NCBI RefSeq assembly: GCF_029953285.1
Contig: NZ_JASAOI010000017.1
Coordinates: 216,514 to 280,513 of the forward strand
Direction of reading: 5' to 3'
Length of the DNA stretch: 64,000 nt
Origin: Yinghuangia seranimata
GTDB lineage: Bacteria; Actinomycetota; Actinomycetes; Streptomycetales; Streptomycetaceae
The notes under the pieces are model-generated. The model saw only the letters and a program-made list of their open reading frames with translations, had not been told where the DNA came from and searched no databases. Positions within the stretch are counted from its first letter, which is position 1, and the number at the start of each line of letters is the position of its first letter. Both the position numbers and the translations under genes were made by a program. Positions 1-9,003 of this stretch are shown one piece after another.

Positions 1-9
1 CCTTCCCGC

Positions 10-579
10 TCACACGACGCCGCGCACCCGGCTGCGCACCACCGCGGACACCCAGTCGGACAACAGTGCGGACAGGTCGGTCTCGGCCTCGACCAGATCC
101 GGCGCCATCGAGTACACCACCACCGCGAGGCTGAACCGCGGCCTGCGCAACGCGGCCACCGCACACGACCGCACGCCCTTGCCGCGTAGCGCACGCGCGG
201 CGTCCGGCCAGCGCGACTCGCGCTCCAGATCGGGCAGCCGCACCGCGCCACCCCGGCACAGTACTTCGGCGACCGGCCCGGGCCGCGCCACGTCGTGCGC
301 GCCCACCAGTTCGCTCAGCTGCTCGTCGGTCGCGACCTCGGCGAGCAGCCGGTCCTCGCGCCAGAACACCAGCGTGACGTCCCGCGCGTCGGGGAGCCTG
401 CGCAAAGCCAGTTCGCCCACCGCGGAGAGCAACTCCGCCGCGTCGAGCGACTGCGGCGGCCGCACCTCGCGGAGCGGATAGGCGAGCACCGAGTCGCGGG
501 CCAGGTCGAACGGCCGGGTGCCGAAGTCACGGTTCGGCTGCGACGGGAACGGACGGGCGCGGAACGGGTCGGTGGTCAT
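10..579 (-). CDS. GAF-domain-like protein
   Basis: A 189-aa soluble protein. Residues about 45-185 look like a single GAF-type sensory fold: a helix with LLSAVGELALRR, then alternating strands ending in a hydrophobic FSLAVVVYS strand and a C-terminal helix. No kinase, cyclase or DNA-binding domain is attached, so it may be a stand-alone ligand or redox sensor; the ligand is unknown. The ATG at 579 is preferred over upstream codons because the longer frame before it is low-complexity and has no family features. It reads away from the ABC operon terminator and is probably a single-gene unit. The GAF call is pattern recognition only. Confidence 0.6.
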   Translation of the reverse strand: MTTDPFRARPFPSQPNRDFGTRPFDLARDSVLAYPLREVRPPQSLDAAELLSAVGELALRRLPDARDVTLVFWREDRLLAEVATDEQLSELVGAHDVARPGPVAEVLCRGGAVRLPDLERESRWPDAARALRGKGVRSCAVAALRRPRFSLAVVVYSMAPDLVEAETDLSALLSDWVSAVVRSRVRGVV

Positions 580-919
580 GGCCCCACCCCTTGAGCGTGC
601 GGGCAGACTCGGGCCGGACCCGCACGCCGCCGTCGGCGCGCGGGCGAATGCCCGCCGGGCCACGGCAGCGGAGTCCGGTGCGGCTGACTGTCCAACCGAA
701 CACCAGCCTACGACTTCCGGGCCTGTCACTGCGCCCCCGCGAGGGACATCCGGTGAAGCGGACCACTGCCGGACCGGACCGCGAAAGCGGACCAACCAAC
801 CGGCGAACCCGCATTTCCGACGGGGTGCGGGGGTGTGCGGCGGGCCGGCGGCCGTACTCGGGTTCGGCACGAGGGGCGGCGCGCGGGCGGCTCCGTGGCG
901 GGCCGCCCGCGCGGTCGGG
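580..919. other. Intergenic region between GAF-like gene and ABC operon
   Basis: About 340 bases with no gene I can support. It holds the terminator hairpin of the ABC operon at 880-913 and must contain the promoter of the minus-strand GAF-like gene. I see no convincing -35/-10 pair. Confidence 0.5.
880..913 (-). terminator. Terminator hairpin after ABC permease
   Basis: A perfect 12-bp inverted repeat (CGCGCGGGCGGC, 880-891, against 902-913) with a 10-nt loop lies 6 bases past the permease stop codon. It probably ends the LolA-like/ABC transcript. Confidence 0.7.
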
Positions 920-1897
920 TCAGCAGGTGACGTCGCGGTCCGTCATGCGCGCCCACGCCGCCGCGCCGAACACGAGCGTGTACGCGGCCTGCACCTCGAT
1001 GTTCCGCACCACGTGCGAGGTCTCGACGGGTGCCCGGAGCAGGTCCCCGAACGACATCCACTGGTCGCTGAACAGCCACGGGTGCAGCGCGTGGAACTGC
1101 GGGATGGACGCGAGGATCGCCGACACGATCACCAGGCCGACGGTGGTCGCCATCGCCGCCACCGGCACCCCGGTCAGCGTCGACACGAACAGGCCGATCG
1201 CCGCCAGCCCGAGCAGCGACACCGCCACGCACGCGGCGATCAGCAGCGCGCGGACGAGCGCCTCGTCCATCGCGATGGTGTCGCCGTTCAGCAGCGGCAC
1301 ATCGCCCATCGGGAACAGCACCGCACCGGTCGCCAGAGCGGACAGCGCGACCGTGAACGTCGCGGCGAAGCAGAACGCCACCAGACCCGCGTACTTGACC
1401 AGCAGCAGCCGCACCCGTCCGGCCGGCGCCACCAGCAGGTAGCGCAGCGTCCCGCCGTGCGCCTCGCCCGCGATCGCGTCGCCGGCCACCACACCGACCG
1501 TCATCGGCAGGAAGAACGGCAGCGTCGCGGCGAGCGACGCGAACACCAGGAACAGCCCGTTGTTGGTCACCTGCGACACGAACTCCAGGCCGCCGCCGTC
1601 CTGTCCGCCCCCGCCGCTGGTGAAGTACCGCAGCGCGACACCGAGCAGCACCGGCACGACCGCGAGGAAGCCCAGCATCGCGTAGGTGCGCGGCCGCCGG
1701 AACACCAGCCGCATCTCGCTGAGCAGCAGGCCGCGGGCGCGCGGCAGGTACGGGTGCGTCGCGTGTTCGGCGGCCTTCGCCTCTGGCTCGGGCGCGACGG
1801 GGCCGAGGGTGGGTTTGGCCACGTCGCCCCCGCGTTCGGCCACCTCTGCGGCGGTGCCTTCCGTCGGCGCGACCGCCGCGACATCAGTCGGCGACAT
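920..1897 (-). CDS. ABC-2 type transporter permease
   Basis: A 325-aa integral membrane protein with about six hydrophobic segments (for example AMLGFLAVVPVLLGVALRY and LLIAACVAVSLLGLAAIGLFV) after a roughly 70-residue hydrophilic N-terminus. This is the layout of ABC-2 exporter permeases. The ATG at 1897 lies inside the end of the ATPase gene (14-base overlap), so the two are translationally coupled and should form one transporter. The substrate is unknown. The LolA-like first gene of the operon suggests an envelope or lipid-linked cargo, but that is inference. Confidence 0.85.
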   Translation of the reverse strand: MSPTDVAAVAPTEGTAAEVAERGGDVAKPTLGPVAPEPEAKAAEHATHPYLPRARGLLLSEMRLVFRRPRTYAMLGFLAVVPVLLGVALRYFTSGGGGQDGGGLEFVSQVTNNGLFLVFASLAATLPFFLPMTVGVVAGDAIAGEAHGGTLRYLLVAPAGRVRLLLVKYAGLVAFCFAATFTVALSALATGAVLFPMGDVPLLNGDTIAMDEALVRALLIAACVAVSLLGLAAIGLFVSTLTGVPVAAMATTVGLVIVSAILASIPQFHALHPWLFSDQWMSFGDLLRAPVETSHVVRNIEVQAAYTLVFGAAAWARMTDRDVTC

Positions 1898-2885
1898 CGA
1901 AGCCCTCCCCGGTGAGTGCGACGAAGGCGTCTTCCAGCGAGCCGCCCTTGGTGGTGAACGAGCGCACGCGCACGTCCGCGCGCACCAGCGCGGCACACGC
2001 CACGTCCGGTGCCAGGTCGCCGAGTTCGGCCTCGACGCCGGTCGGCGTCGTCTGCACCGAGACGGCCTTGAGGTCGGCGAGCACGAGCGCGGCGCGCCCG
2101 GCGTCGGGCGTCTCGACGACGAGCCGGCCGCGCACCGCGGCGCGCAGGTCGTCGACGGTGCCCTGGGTGATCAGCCGGCCCCGGCTCATGACGGCCGCGT
2201 GCGTGCAGACCTGCTCGATCTCGTCCAGGAGGTGCGAGGACAGGAACACGGTGGTGCCGTCGGCCGCGAGCGAGCGGATCAGCGCGCGGATCTCCCGCAT
2301 GCCCTGCGGGTCAAGGCCGTTGGTCGGCTCGTCGAGCACCAGCAGGTCGCGCGGCCGCAGCAGGGCGGACGCCAGGCCGAGGCGCTGCTTCATGCCCAGC
2401 GAGTAGGCGCGCGCCTTCTTGTCGCGGGCCGCCGTGAGCCCCACGCGCGCGAGCGCCTCGTCGATGCGGGCGGCGCGGGTGCGCGGGTCCGCGGTGCGGT
2501 CGGCGGCGTCCAGGCGCGCGAGGTTCTCGCGTCCGGTCATGAACCCGTAGTGCGCGGGCCCTTCGATGAGCGCGCCGACCCTCGGCAGGACCGTGCCGGC
2601 GGCCCCGGGCATGGGGCCGCCGAGCACGGCCGCGGTGCCCGACGTGGGGGCGATCAGCCCCATCAGCATGCGGATCGTGGTCGTCTTGCCGGAGCCGTTC
2701 GGGCCCAGGAAGCCGAACACCGAGCCCGCGGGCACCACCAGGTCGAGTCCGTCCACGGCGAGCCGGTCGCGGCCGTATCGCTTGGACAACCCCCGTGTGA
2801 CGACCGCGGGTTCGCGGCCGTCCGCCACGTCGTGCTGCCGGGTCGCGGTGGTGCGGGGCGCCCGGACCGCCGTGGACGTGCTCAT
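1884..2885 (-). CDS. ABC transporter ATP-binding protein
   Basis: A 333-aa nucleotide-binding subunit. The Walker A motif GPNGSGKT is at residues 61-68, the signature SLGMKQ at 162-167 and Walker B LLVLDEP at 181-187, followed by the switch histidine region SSHLLDE. The C-terminal 80 or so residues form the extra domain usual in DrrA/CcmA-type exporters. Its ATG overlaps the stop of the LolA-like gene by 4 bases (ATGA), and its 3' end overlaps the permease start, so the three genes form one operon. It energises export through the partner permease. Confidence 0.92.
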   Translation of the reverse strand: MSTSTAVRAPRTTATRQHDVADGREPAVVTRGLSKRYGRDRLAVDGLDLVVPAGSVFGFLGPNGSGKTTTIRMLMGLIAPTSGTAAVLGGPMPGAAGTVLPRVGALIEGPAHYGFMTGRENLARLDAADRTADPRTRAARIDEALARVGLTAARDKKARAYSLGMKQRLGLASALLRPRDLLVLDEPTNGLDPQGMREIRALIRSLAADGTTVFLSSHLLDEIEQVCTHAAVMSRGRLITQGTVDDLRAAVRGRLVVETPDAGRAALVLADLKAVSVQTTPTGVEAELGDLAPDVACAALVRADVRVRSFTTKGGSLEDAFVALTGEGFDVAD

Positions 2886-4162
2886 CGGCCCGCCGTCCCC
2901 GGGGCGGGGGCGAGCTCGCCGGCGGCGGCGCGCTGCAGCGTCGCCGCGTCGACGGCGCCGACGAGGACCCGGCCGTCGTCGGTCACCATCGCGGAGACGA
3001 CGCGGGTCGTGTACACGGTGCCGTTGCCCCACGGGCCGGTGACCTTGGTGCCGGCCTTGCCGAGCAGGGCGGCGACGCCGTTGTGGTCGCTCTTGCCCTT
3101 GTCGTTCTTGTCGCTGTCCTTGTCCGTGCCGGGCAGGGCCTTGTCGTTCAGCGCGCCGAGCATCGTGCTCAGGCCCTTGGGGACGTGGAACTCGACGACG
3201 GTGCCCCAGCCCTGGCCGTACGCCTTCGGCGCGGCGCCGCCGGACAGGCCGGCGGTGAGCTGGTTGAGGTCGGGGAGGCCGAACCTGCCGTCCTTCCCGT
3301 CCTTCCCGTCCTTGCCGCCCTTTCCGTCCTTGGTGTTCTTGCCGTCCTTGTCGAGGCTCTTCTCCTCGACCTTGGCGCCGGACGGCGGCTTGAAGTCGAA
3401 CGTGTCGCGGGACGGCGCGTTGAACGACACCTCGGTGAAGCCGACGTCGACCGCCGGGGCGCCGCCCTTCGCGGTGTCCACGACGACGCGCAGCGGCACA
3501 CCGGTCTCCGCGTCGACCGAGACCGTCGCGCCCGCGAGCAGGCTGCCGGGCTGCGCCGGGGCCACGCGCAGCTGGTACACCGAGCGGCCGGCGACCTTCG
3601 CGGTGCCGTCGACGGTGACCTTCGTGCTCGGGCCGGCCGCGTCGAGCAGCTTCTTCGCGGCCTCCTGCGGGGTCGCGGCGAGTCCGAGGTTCGACGGCAG
3701 GCCGTCGAGCCCCGGCAGCGCGGCCTTGGCGCCGCCCTCGGGGAGGGTGGTGTGGGTGACGGTGTTGCTGTGGCTGTCGTACGTCCACACGTCGCGGCCG
3801 TTGTGGACGACGTTGTACTCCGCGAGTTCGGCCTGGATGCCGACCCGCTGGCGGTCGGGGCCGTCCACCGCGACGCGCAGCGTGTGGGTGCCGGACAGCA
3901 GGCCGGTCGGCTTGGTGTCGCCGCGCCCGGGCAGTGCCGGGAGGCCGAGGTCGGTGCTGATCTTCACGGCGCCGGACAGCGTCTCGGTCTTGGCGTCCGC
4001 GATCTTCGCGACCACCTGTTCGGCGGTCAGGGTGGGTAGTTGGGGATGCGGGTCGGAGTCGTCGGCGAACGCGCTGGGTCCGTACGCGATCGCACCCGCG
4101 GCGAGCCCCGCGACCCCGAGCGGGAGCGCGATCTTGCCTGCGGTGCGGAGTGTTGCGGGCAT
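2882..4162 (-). CDS. LolA-like exported protein
   Basis: A 426-aa protein with an N-terminal signal segment (KIALPLGVAGLAAGAIAYGPSAFA, cleavage near residue 33). A LolA/RseB-like region follows: LTAEQVVAKIADAKTETLSGAV with beta strands ending in DVWTYDSHSNTVTH. Around residue 275-292 is a charged KDGK-type repeat that looks like a linker between two halves. LolA-fold proteins bind acyl chains or lipoproteins; in Gram-positive bacteria the role is not settled. It is the first gene of the operon with the ABC exporter (ATGA overlap), so it may hand a lipid-like substrate to or from the transporter. Confidence 0.75.
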   Translation of the reverse strand: MPATLRTAGKIALPLGVAGLAAGAIAYGPSAFADDSDPHPQLPTLTAEQVVAKIADAKTETLSGAVKISTDLGLPALPGRGDTKPTGLLSGTHTLRVAVDGPDRQRVGIQAELAEYNVVHNGRDVWTYDSHSNTVTHTTLPEGGAKAALPGLDGLPSNLGLAATPQEAAKKLLDAAGPSTKVTVDGTAKVAGRSVYQLRVAPAQPGSLLAGATVSVDAETGVPLRVVVDTAKGGAPAVDVGFTEVSFNAPSRDTFDFKPPSGAKVEEKSLDKDGKNTKDGKGGKDGKDGKDGRFGLPDLNQLTAGLSGGAAPKAYGQGWGTVVEFHVPKGLSTMLGALNDKALPGTDKDSDKNDKGKSDHNGVAALLGKAGTKVTGPWGNGTVYTTRVVSAMVTDDGRVLVGAVDAATLQRAAAGELAPAPGTAGR

Positions 4163-4320
4163 GGAACCGCCTTGTCTGGACGGGCGGCGCTGCGGCCCGG
4201 ATGGCCGTCGTGCCGGTGTATCCAGGGGATCACCGCGGACAGGGTCGGAACATCGACCGCTGGTCAGACCGTGGCGTACGCCTGCGGGAGCAGACGTACG
4301 CCGCGCGGACTACTTGACGA

Positions 4321-5214
4321 CTATGCGGGTGTCCTCCGCTGCCACGTGCGGACGGCGCGCGGAGGCAGGACGCGGCCGAAGACGTGGCCCGCGAAATGGC
4401 CGCCGGCGAGCAGCGTGTGCTCGTCCTCCAGCTCCTTGAGCAGGAGTTCGCGGGTCGCGACGCTCTGGGCGGGGTCGACGTCGAAGGCGAAGTTCCAGGA
4501 GCTTTCGGTGACTTGGACCTGGCAGTGCATGACGTCGCCGAGGATGACGAGACGGTCGTCGTCCTCGCCCGTGGGATCGGTGACGACGAGGCTGATGTGT
4601 CCCGGGGTGTGGCCGGGGGTCGCCAACACGCGTACACCGGGCGCGACTTCGTCGCCGTCGGCGAGGAAGGCGATGTGCTGTGCGAGCGGCGCTTGGACGG
4701 CGTCGGGGTGCGGGCCGACGGGGTCGTCCGTACCGGCCCAGTGCCGCCACTCGGCCTCGGCGACGAGGTGGCGTGCGCTCGCGAACGTCAGGCCGGTGAC
4801 GCACTGGTTTGCAACGGTGTCGGGTGCCGGCGCGACGTTGGTCGTCCAGCCGACGTGGTCGTGGTGGAGGTGGGTGTAGACGACGGTGTCGATGTCGTCG
4901 GGGGTGAGGCCTTCCTCGGCGAGGCTGTCGAGCAGTGCGCCGCCGCGGAAGTCGGCGACGCCGGGGATGCCGAACGCGACGTCGCCCAGGCCGAGGTCGA
5001 CGAGGATCGCGCGGTCGTGCGTGCGGACGAGGAACGCGCCGACGCTGACCGGGAACCGGCCGTCGTCGTCGAGGTAGGCGGCGTGCGTGGACCAGCCGTC
5101 GGGGGCGCTGGCAGGGAAGAGCACGTCGGGGTTGAGCCGGCCGTAGCCGTCGGGGAGGAAGGTGACGCGCGCGCCGCCGATACGGACGGTGGCGCGGGGG
5201 GCCGCTGCGACCAT
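4321..5214 (-). CDS. MBL-fold metallo-hydrolase
   Basis: A 297-aa enzyme of the metallo-beta-lactamase superfamily. The zinc motif HLHHDH is at residues 115-120, followed by the later TPGHTPGH and GDVMH motifs that complete the metal site. The size and the absence of a signal peptide fit the AttM/lactonase-like or general hydrolase branches; the substrate cannot be read from sequence. It lies about 106 bases downstream of the HxlR regulator gene on the same strand, so it is a likely target or operon partner of that regulator. Confidence 0.88.
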   Translation of the reverse strand: MVAAAPRATVRIGGARVTFLPDGYGRLNPDVLFPASAPDGWSTHAAYLDDDGRFPVSVGAFLVRTHDRAILVDLGLGDVAFGIPGVADFRGGALLDSLAEEGLTPDDIDTVVYTHLHHDHVGWTTNVAPAPDTVANQCVTGLTFASARHLVAEAEWRHWAGTDDPVGPHPDAVQAPLAQHIAFLADGDEVAPGVRVLATPGHTPGHISLVVTDPTGEDDDRLVILGDVMHCQVQVTESSWNFAFDVDPAQSVATRELLLKELEDEHTLLAGGHFAGHVFGRVLPPRAVRTWQRRTPA

Positions 5215-5320
5215 GGGAGTGCTCCTGCCGCTGATCGTTCCGGAGGGGATGGCCCAACCCTCGGACAGCGGCGGGACGGCCGGAAGACGGCACTTTGAAG
5301 TGCCCGCCCCCGGCGTCGTC

Positions 5321-5734
5321 TCAGGCGGGTCGGGTGGGGTGGACGGGCCGGGCGGCGGCGTGCTCGGCGCGGGCGCGTTCGATGTCGTTGATGTGGCTCT
5401 CGGTCCAGTCGCGGATGGCCGCGATGGGTTCGCGCAGGCTGCGGCCGAGGGGGGTGAGCGCGTAGCTGACCTCGGGCGGCACGGTCGGGGTGACGGTGCG
5501 TACGACGAAGCCGTCGGCCTCGAGGAGGCGGAGGGTCTGGGTGAGCATCTTCTGCGTCACGCCCTCGACGCGGCGGCGCAGGTCGGCGTGCCGGCGCGGG
5601 CCGTCGCCGAGTGCGTCGACGACGAGGACGGTCCACTTGCTCGCGATGTGGTCGAGGACCTGGCGGGTGGCGCACTTCGCGGAGAAGACGTCGGCGGGGA
5701 GGCCGCTGGAGGCGACGATGACGCGGGTGTCCAT
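5321..5734 (-). CDS. HxlR-family transcriptional regulator
   Basis: A 137-aa winged-helix protein. The HxlR pattern is clear: a Cys near the N-terminus (SAKCATRQVLDHIASKWTVLVVDAL), then RRHADLRRRVEGVTQKMLTQTLRLLEADGFV, then the wing and VSYALTPLGRSL. The ATG at 5734 is chosen; an upstream in-frame start at 5758 would add eight residues. HxlR proteins sense thiol or electrophile stress or drugs and usually repress a neighbouring gene. Here the neighbours are the metallo-hydrolase downstream and the divergent MarR gene. Confidence 0.9.
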   Translation of the reverse strand: MDTRVIVASSGLPADVFSAKCATRQVLDHIASKWTVLVVDALGDGPRRHADLRRRVEGVTQKMLTQTLRLLEADGFVVRTVTPTVPPEVSYALTPLGRSLREPIAAIRDWTESHINDIERARAEHAAARPVHPTRPA

Positions 5735-5772
5735 GGGTGGGAGGGTAGGGCAAAACAATCTGCTGCGGGATA

Positions 5773-5786
5773 ATCCGTTGGCGGAT
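5773..5786. promoter_or_regulatory. Palindromic operator candidate between hxlR-like and marR-like genes
   Basis: ATCCG-TTGG-CGGAT, a perfect 5-bp inverted repeat with a 4-base spacer, lies in the 74-bp divergent intergenic region, which is unusually A/T-rich. It is a plausible binding site for one of the two flanking winged-helix regulators. No binding data; inference only. Confidence 0.45.
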
Positions 5787-5808
5787 CGATGGCGCTACGC
5801 TGGGGCGC

Positions 5809-6405
5809 ATGAGCGCCGACCTGAGCACCCCCGCCGCACCGGACACCGCCGCCGACTCGCCCGCCGCTGTGGGCTCCGGGGGTGCCGCCAGAGGTGCCGC
5901 CGGGGGTGCCGTCGCTGGGTCGAGCAGCGGTGACCTGCGCATGCCCGACCTCAGCTTCCTGTTCGCGCACGCCGGGCACGTCCTGGCCACCGAGATGCAC
6001 GCACGGCTGGCCGAGATCGACCTGACGCCGCGCGGGCAGTGCGTCCTCACGCACGCACAGCAGGGCGAGTTCACCCAGATCCAGCTGGCGGAGCAGAGCG
6101 CGCTCGACAAGACCACGATGGTGCTCACCGTCGACGAGCTGGAGAAGCGCGGGTTGGCCGAGCGCCACCCCTCCCCCACCGACCGGCGCGCCCGCATCAT
6201 CGCGGTGACGGACACCGGGCTGGCCAAGGCCGCGGAGGGCGCGCGGGTGGTCGACGAGGTGCACCGGGACGTGCTGGCCGCGATCCCGGAGGCGGAGCGC
6301 GAGGCGTTCGTCCGCAACCTGGAGCTGCTGGTCGGCGGGCGGCTGTCGACGCCGGTCGAGTCGGGGCGCCCGGTGCGCCGGGGAGGGCACACGGGCAAGG
6401 GCTGA
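5809..6405 (+). CDS. MarR-family transcriptional regulator
   Basis: A 198-aa regulator. The first 45 residues are low-complexity Ala/Gly/Ser. The MarR winged-helix core follows: LTPRGQCVLTHAQQGEFTQIQLAEQSALDKTTMVLTVDELEKRGLAERHPSPTDRRARIIAVTDTGLA has been read in pieces, with the typical DRR wing at about residue 125. It precedes a reductase-like gene and a 14-TM multidrug exporter on the same strand, which are its most likely targets. It is divergent from the HxlR gene. Confidence 0.93.
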   Translation: MSADLSTPAAPDTAADSPAAVGSGGAARGAAGGAVAGSSSGDLRMPDLSFLFAHAGHVLATEMHARLAEIDLTPRGQCVLTHAQQGEFTQIQLAEQSALDKTTMVLTVDELEKRGLAERHPSPTDRRARIIAVTDTGLAKAAEGARVVDEVHRDVLAAIPEAEREAFVRNLELLVGGRLSTPVESGRPVRRGGHTGKG

Positions 6406-6433
6406 GCCCTCCGGACCCCTGTTGACCTGCGGC

Positions 6434-6496
6434 TTTCCCGTCGCGGGAAAATCTTCGAAGAAATCCCGCCGACGCTGTCGAGAAGGCGTCGGCGGG
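6434..6496 (+). terminator. Two hairpins after the MarR gene
   Basis: Two perfect stems sit in tandem: TTTCCCG-TCG-CGGGAAA (6434-6450), and an 11-bp stem CCCGCCGACGC (6465-6475 against 6486-6496) with a 10-nt loop followed by TT. The second looks like a terminator. The first could instead be an operator for the next gene. Confidence 0.55.
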
Positions 6497-6558
6497 TTCG
6501 ACGTCCCCTGTGAGAGCGCGCCGGAGCGGCGCGGCACACGGACAGACGGGACGCGGCC

Positions 6559-7149
6559 ATGACCTCGACGAACACCACCGCCGGCACCACCACCGGCAAG
6601 CTCATCCACTTCGTGCACCAGTCGCTGGACGGGTTCATCGAGGGCCCGAACGGGGAGTTCGACTGGCCGGCCATGGGGCCGGAGCTCTCCGCCTACTCGC
6701 AGGAACTGACCGGTGGCGACAAGGTCTTCCTGTACGGGCGTCCGGTGTGGGAGTTCATGGCGGACTACTGGCCGACGGTCGAGCAGCACTCCGACCACCC
6801 GCACGACCTGGCGTTCGCGCCGGTGTGGCGGAAGGCCGAGAAGGCCGTCGTGTCGCGGACGCTGACCGAGGACGACCGGGCCACGCACATCATCAACACC
6901 GACGTCGCCGAGCGGCTGAACGCGATGAAGGCGGTCGGCAAGACGCTGCTGCTGTTCGGCGGCTCGAACCTGGCCGGGTTCCTGACCGAGGAGGGCGTCA
7001 TCGACGAGTACCGGGTCTTCGTGCACCCGGTGCTGCTGGGCGGTGGCAAGCCGGTGTTCCAGCCGTCTGCGCTGCGGCACCGGCTGGAGCTGGTGGAGAC
7101 GCGGACGTTCGACGAGCGGGTGGTGCTGCTGCGGCACCGCCGCGCCTGA
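6559..7149 (+). CDS. Dihydrofolate-reductase/RibD-C family protein
   Basis: A 196-aa protein of the RibD C-terminal family: the opening KLIHFVHQSLDGFIEGPNGEFDW, then DKVFLYGRPVWEFM, TLLLFGGSNLAGFLTEEGVIDEYRVFVHPVLLGGGKPVF. The GGSNLA and HPVLLGGG segments form the NADPH site in this family. It is stand-alone, without a deaminase domain, so a riboflavin role is unlikely. Such proteins are often annotated as general NADPH-dependent reductases of unknown substrate. It lies downstream of the MarR gene and upstream of the efflux pump. Confidence 0.88.
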   Translation: MTSTNTTAGTTTGKLIHFVHQSLDGFIEGPNGEFDWPAMGPELSAYSQELTGGDKVFLYGRPVWEFMADYWPTVEQHSDHPHDLAFAPVWRKAEKAVVSRTLTEDDRATHIINTDVAERLNAMKAVGKTLLLFGGSNLAGFLTEEGVIDEYRVFVHPVLLGGGKPVFQPSALRHRLELVETRTFDERVVLLRHRRA

Positions 7150-7163
7150 CCCCCTGGTCTGCA

Positions 7164-7200
7164 CGGGCGTCGGGCCAGGGAGCGCTCGGCCCGACGCCCG
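7164..7200 (+). terminator. Terminator hairpin after RibD-like gene
   Basis: A perfect 13-bp inverted repeat (CGGGCGTCGGGCC, 7164-7176, with 7188-7200) and an 11-nt loop, 14 bases past the stop codon. Confidence 0.75.
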
Positions 7201-7317
7201 CCCGTCCCGAGAAAAACAAATCCTCAAAATATCGTCTCTAACGAAACCATCTGCTAGCGTCGTTCTTGTCGCAGACCACCGGTCCCCGGACCGGTACCAC
7301 CTCGGGAGACACGAACC

Positions 7318-8823
7318 ATGGCGCAGCCCGCCGGCACGGCACCGAACACGCGCGACCGCCGCGCGTACCCGCGCACCCTCGCCCTCGCACTGCTGTGCGC
7401 GGGCATGCTGATGGTGATCCTCGACGGCACGATCGTGACCGTCGCGCTGCCGTCGATCGGCGACGACCTCGGGTTCTCGCAGGCCGACCTCGCCTGGGTC
7501 ATGAACGTCTACATGATCGCCTTCGGCGGCCTGCTGCTCCTCGCCGGACGACTCGGCGACCTGTTCGGGCGCAAGCGGATGTTCCTCGCCGGGCTGGCCG
7601 TGTTCACGGTCGCCTCACTGCTGTGCGGCGTGGCCACCAACCCCGAGACGCTGCTCGCGGCGCGGTTCCTGCAGGGCGCGGGCGGTGCGATGGCGTCCGC
7701 GGTCAGCCTCGGCATGATCGTCACGCTGTACCCCGAGCCCACCGAACAGGGCAAGGCCATCGGCGCGTTCAGCTTCATCGGCGCGGCCGGCGCGTCGCTC
7801 GGACTCGTGCTCGGCGGCGTCCTCACCGAGGCGGCGAACTGGCACTGGATCTTCCTGGTCAACCTGCCGATCGGCGTCGTGACGCTGGTGCTCGCGGCGC
7901 GCGTCCTGGACGCCGACGGGACTCCTGCGGGCGACCGAGGCAAGGCGGACGTGGTCGGCGCGGCACTGGTCACCGGCGGGCTGATGCTGCTGGTGTACGC
8001 GGTGGTGAAGGCCGAGTCGTACGGCTGGAGTTCGCCGAAGACCTGGGCGCTGGTGGCGGGTTCACTTGCCCTCCTGGCCCTCTTCACGCTCCGCCAGGCC
8101 CGCACGTCCACCCCGCTCCTCCCCCTGCGCACGTTCCGCTCCCGCAACGTGTCCGGCGCCAACGCCCTCCAAGTCCTCACCATCGCCGCGATGTTCGGCT
8201 TCCAGGTGCTCGTCGTGCTCTACATGCAGCACGTGCTGGGCTACGGCGCGGCCAAGACCGGCTGGGCGATGTTCCCGGCCGCGTTCGCCATCGGCGCCGT
8301 CTCCCTCGGCGTCTCCGCCCGCGCCATCGGCCGCTTCGGGGCCCGCAACGTGCTGGTCGCGGGACTCCTGCTGCTCACCGCGGGCATGGCCTACCTGGCG
8401 CGCGTCCCGGTCCACGGCTCCTACGCGGTCGACCTGCTCCCCGTCTTCGTCCTGCTCGGCGGTGGCGGCCTGGTCCTCCCGGCCCTCGCCACCCTGGCCA
8501 TGTCCGACGCCCGCCCCGAAGACGCGGGCGTGGTCTCCGGCCTCTTCAACACCACCCAACAAATCGGCGCCGCCCTGGGCGTGGCCCTCCTGAACACCCT
8601 CTCCACCTCCCGCGCCGACACCCTCGCCTCCCAGGGCAGGTCCACCGCCGAGGCCCTGACCGGCGGCTACCACCTCGCCTTCACCGTCGGCACGGTCCTC
8701 CTGGGCGCCTCCGCCGTCCTGGCCCTCCTGATCCTCCGCACCCCGCCCACCACCACCGTCATCGCCTCCAACCCCACCCAGGCCCCCGAACGCACCACCA
8801 CCCCGGCCGTCCACGTCGGCTGA
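7318..8823 (+). CDS. DHA2-family (14-TM) MFS drug exporter
   Basis: A 501-aa major facilitator protein. Motif D1 LDGTIVTVALP is at residues 35-45 and motif A GRLGDLFGRK at 78-87; the length and hydrophobic pattern match the 14-segment DHA2 (EmrB/QacA) group of proton-drug antiporters. The ATG at 7318 follows a GGGAGA ribosome site. The A/T-rich 7210-7260 stretch upstream should carry its promoter. With the MarR gene nearby it probably forms a drug-inducible efflux system; the actual substrate is unknown. Confidence 0.93.
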   Translation: MAQPAGTAPNTRDRRAYPRTLALALLCAGMLMVILDGTIVTVALPSIGDDLGFSQADLAWVMNVYMIAFGGLLLLAGRLGDLFGRKRMFLAGLAVFTVASLLCGVATNPETLLAARFLQGAGGAMASAVSLGMIVTLYPEPTEQGKAIGAFSFIGAAGASLGLVLGGVLTEAANWHWIFLVNLPIGVVTLVLAARVLDADGTPAGDRGKADVVGAALVTGGLMLLVYAVVKAESYGWSSPKTWALVAGSLALLALFTLRQARTSTPLLPLRTFRSRNVSGANALQVLTIAAMFGFQVLVVLYMQHVLGYGAAKTGWAMFPAAFAIGAVSLGVSARAIGRFGARNVLVAGLLLLTAGMAYLARVPVHGSYAVDLLPVFVLLGGGGLVLPALATLAMSDARPEDAGVVSGLFNTTQQIGAALGVALLNTLSTSRADTLASQGRSTAEALTGGYHLAFTVGTVLLGASAVLALLILRTPPTTTVIASNPTQAPERTTTPAVHVG

Positions 8824-8834
8824 CCCCGTGATCC

Positions 8835-8872
8835 AGGCCGGGCGGTGGCCGTGAGCCTCCACCGCCCGGCCT
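8835..8872 (+). terminator. Terminator hairpin after MFS gene
   Basis: A perfect 14-bp stem (AGGCCGGGCGGTGG, 8835-8848, with 8859-8872) and a 10-nt loop, 11 bases after the exporter stop codon. Confidence 0.8.
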
Positions 8873-9003
8873 GTCCGCGCGATCCGTCGTTCCGGTTGGG
8901 AGGCCGCGACGTCCAGCGCGGCGAACCTGCTACCGTACGGAGACTTTTAGATGAACAGAATCTGAACTCCAGTTGAACTGAAGGCGGATCCAGGAGGCGG
9001 TCG

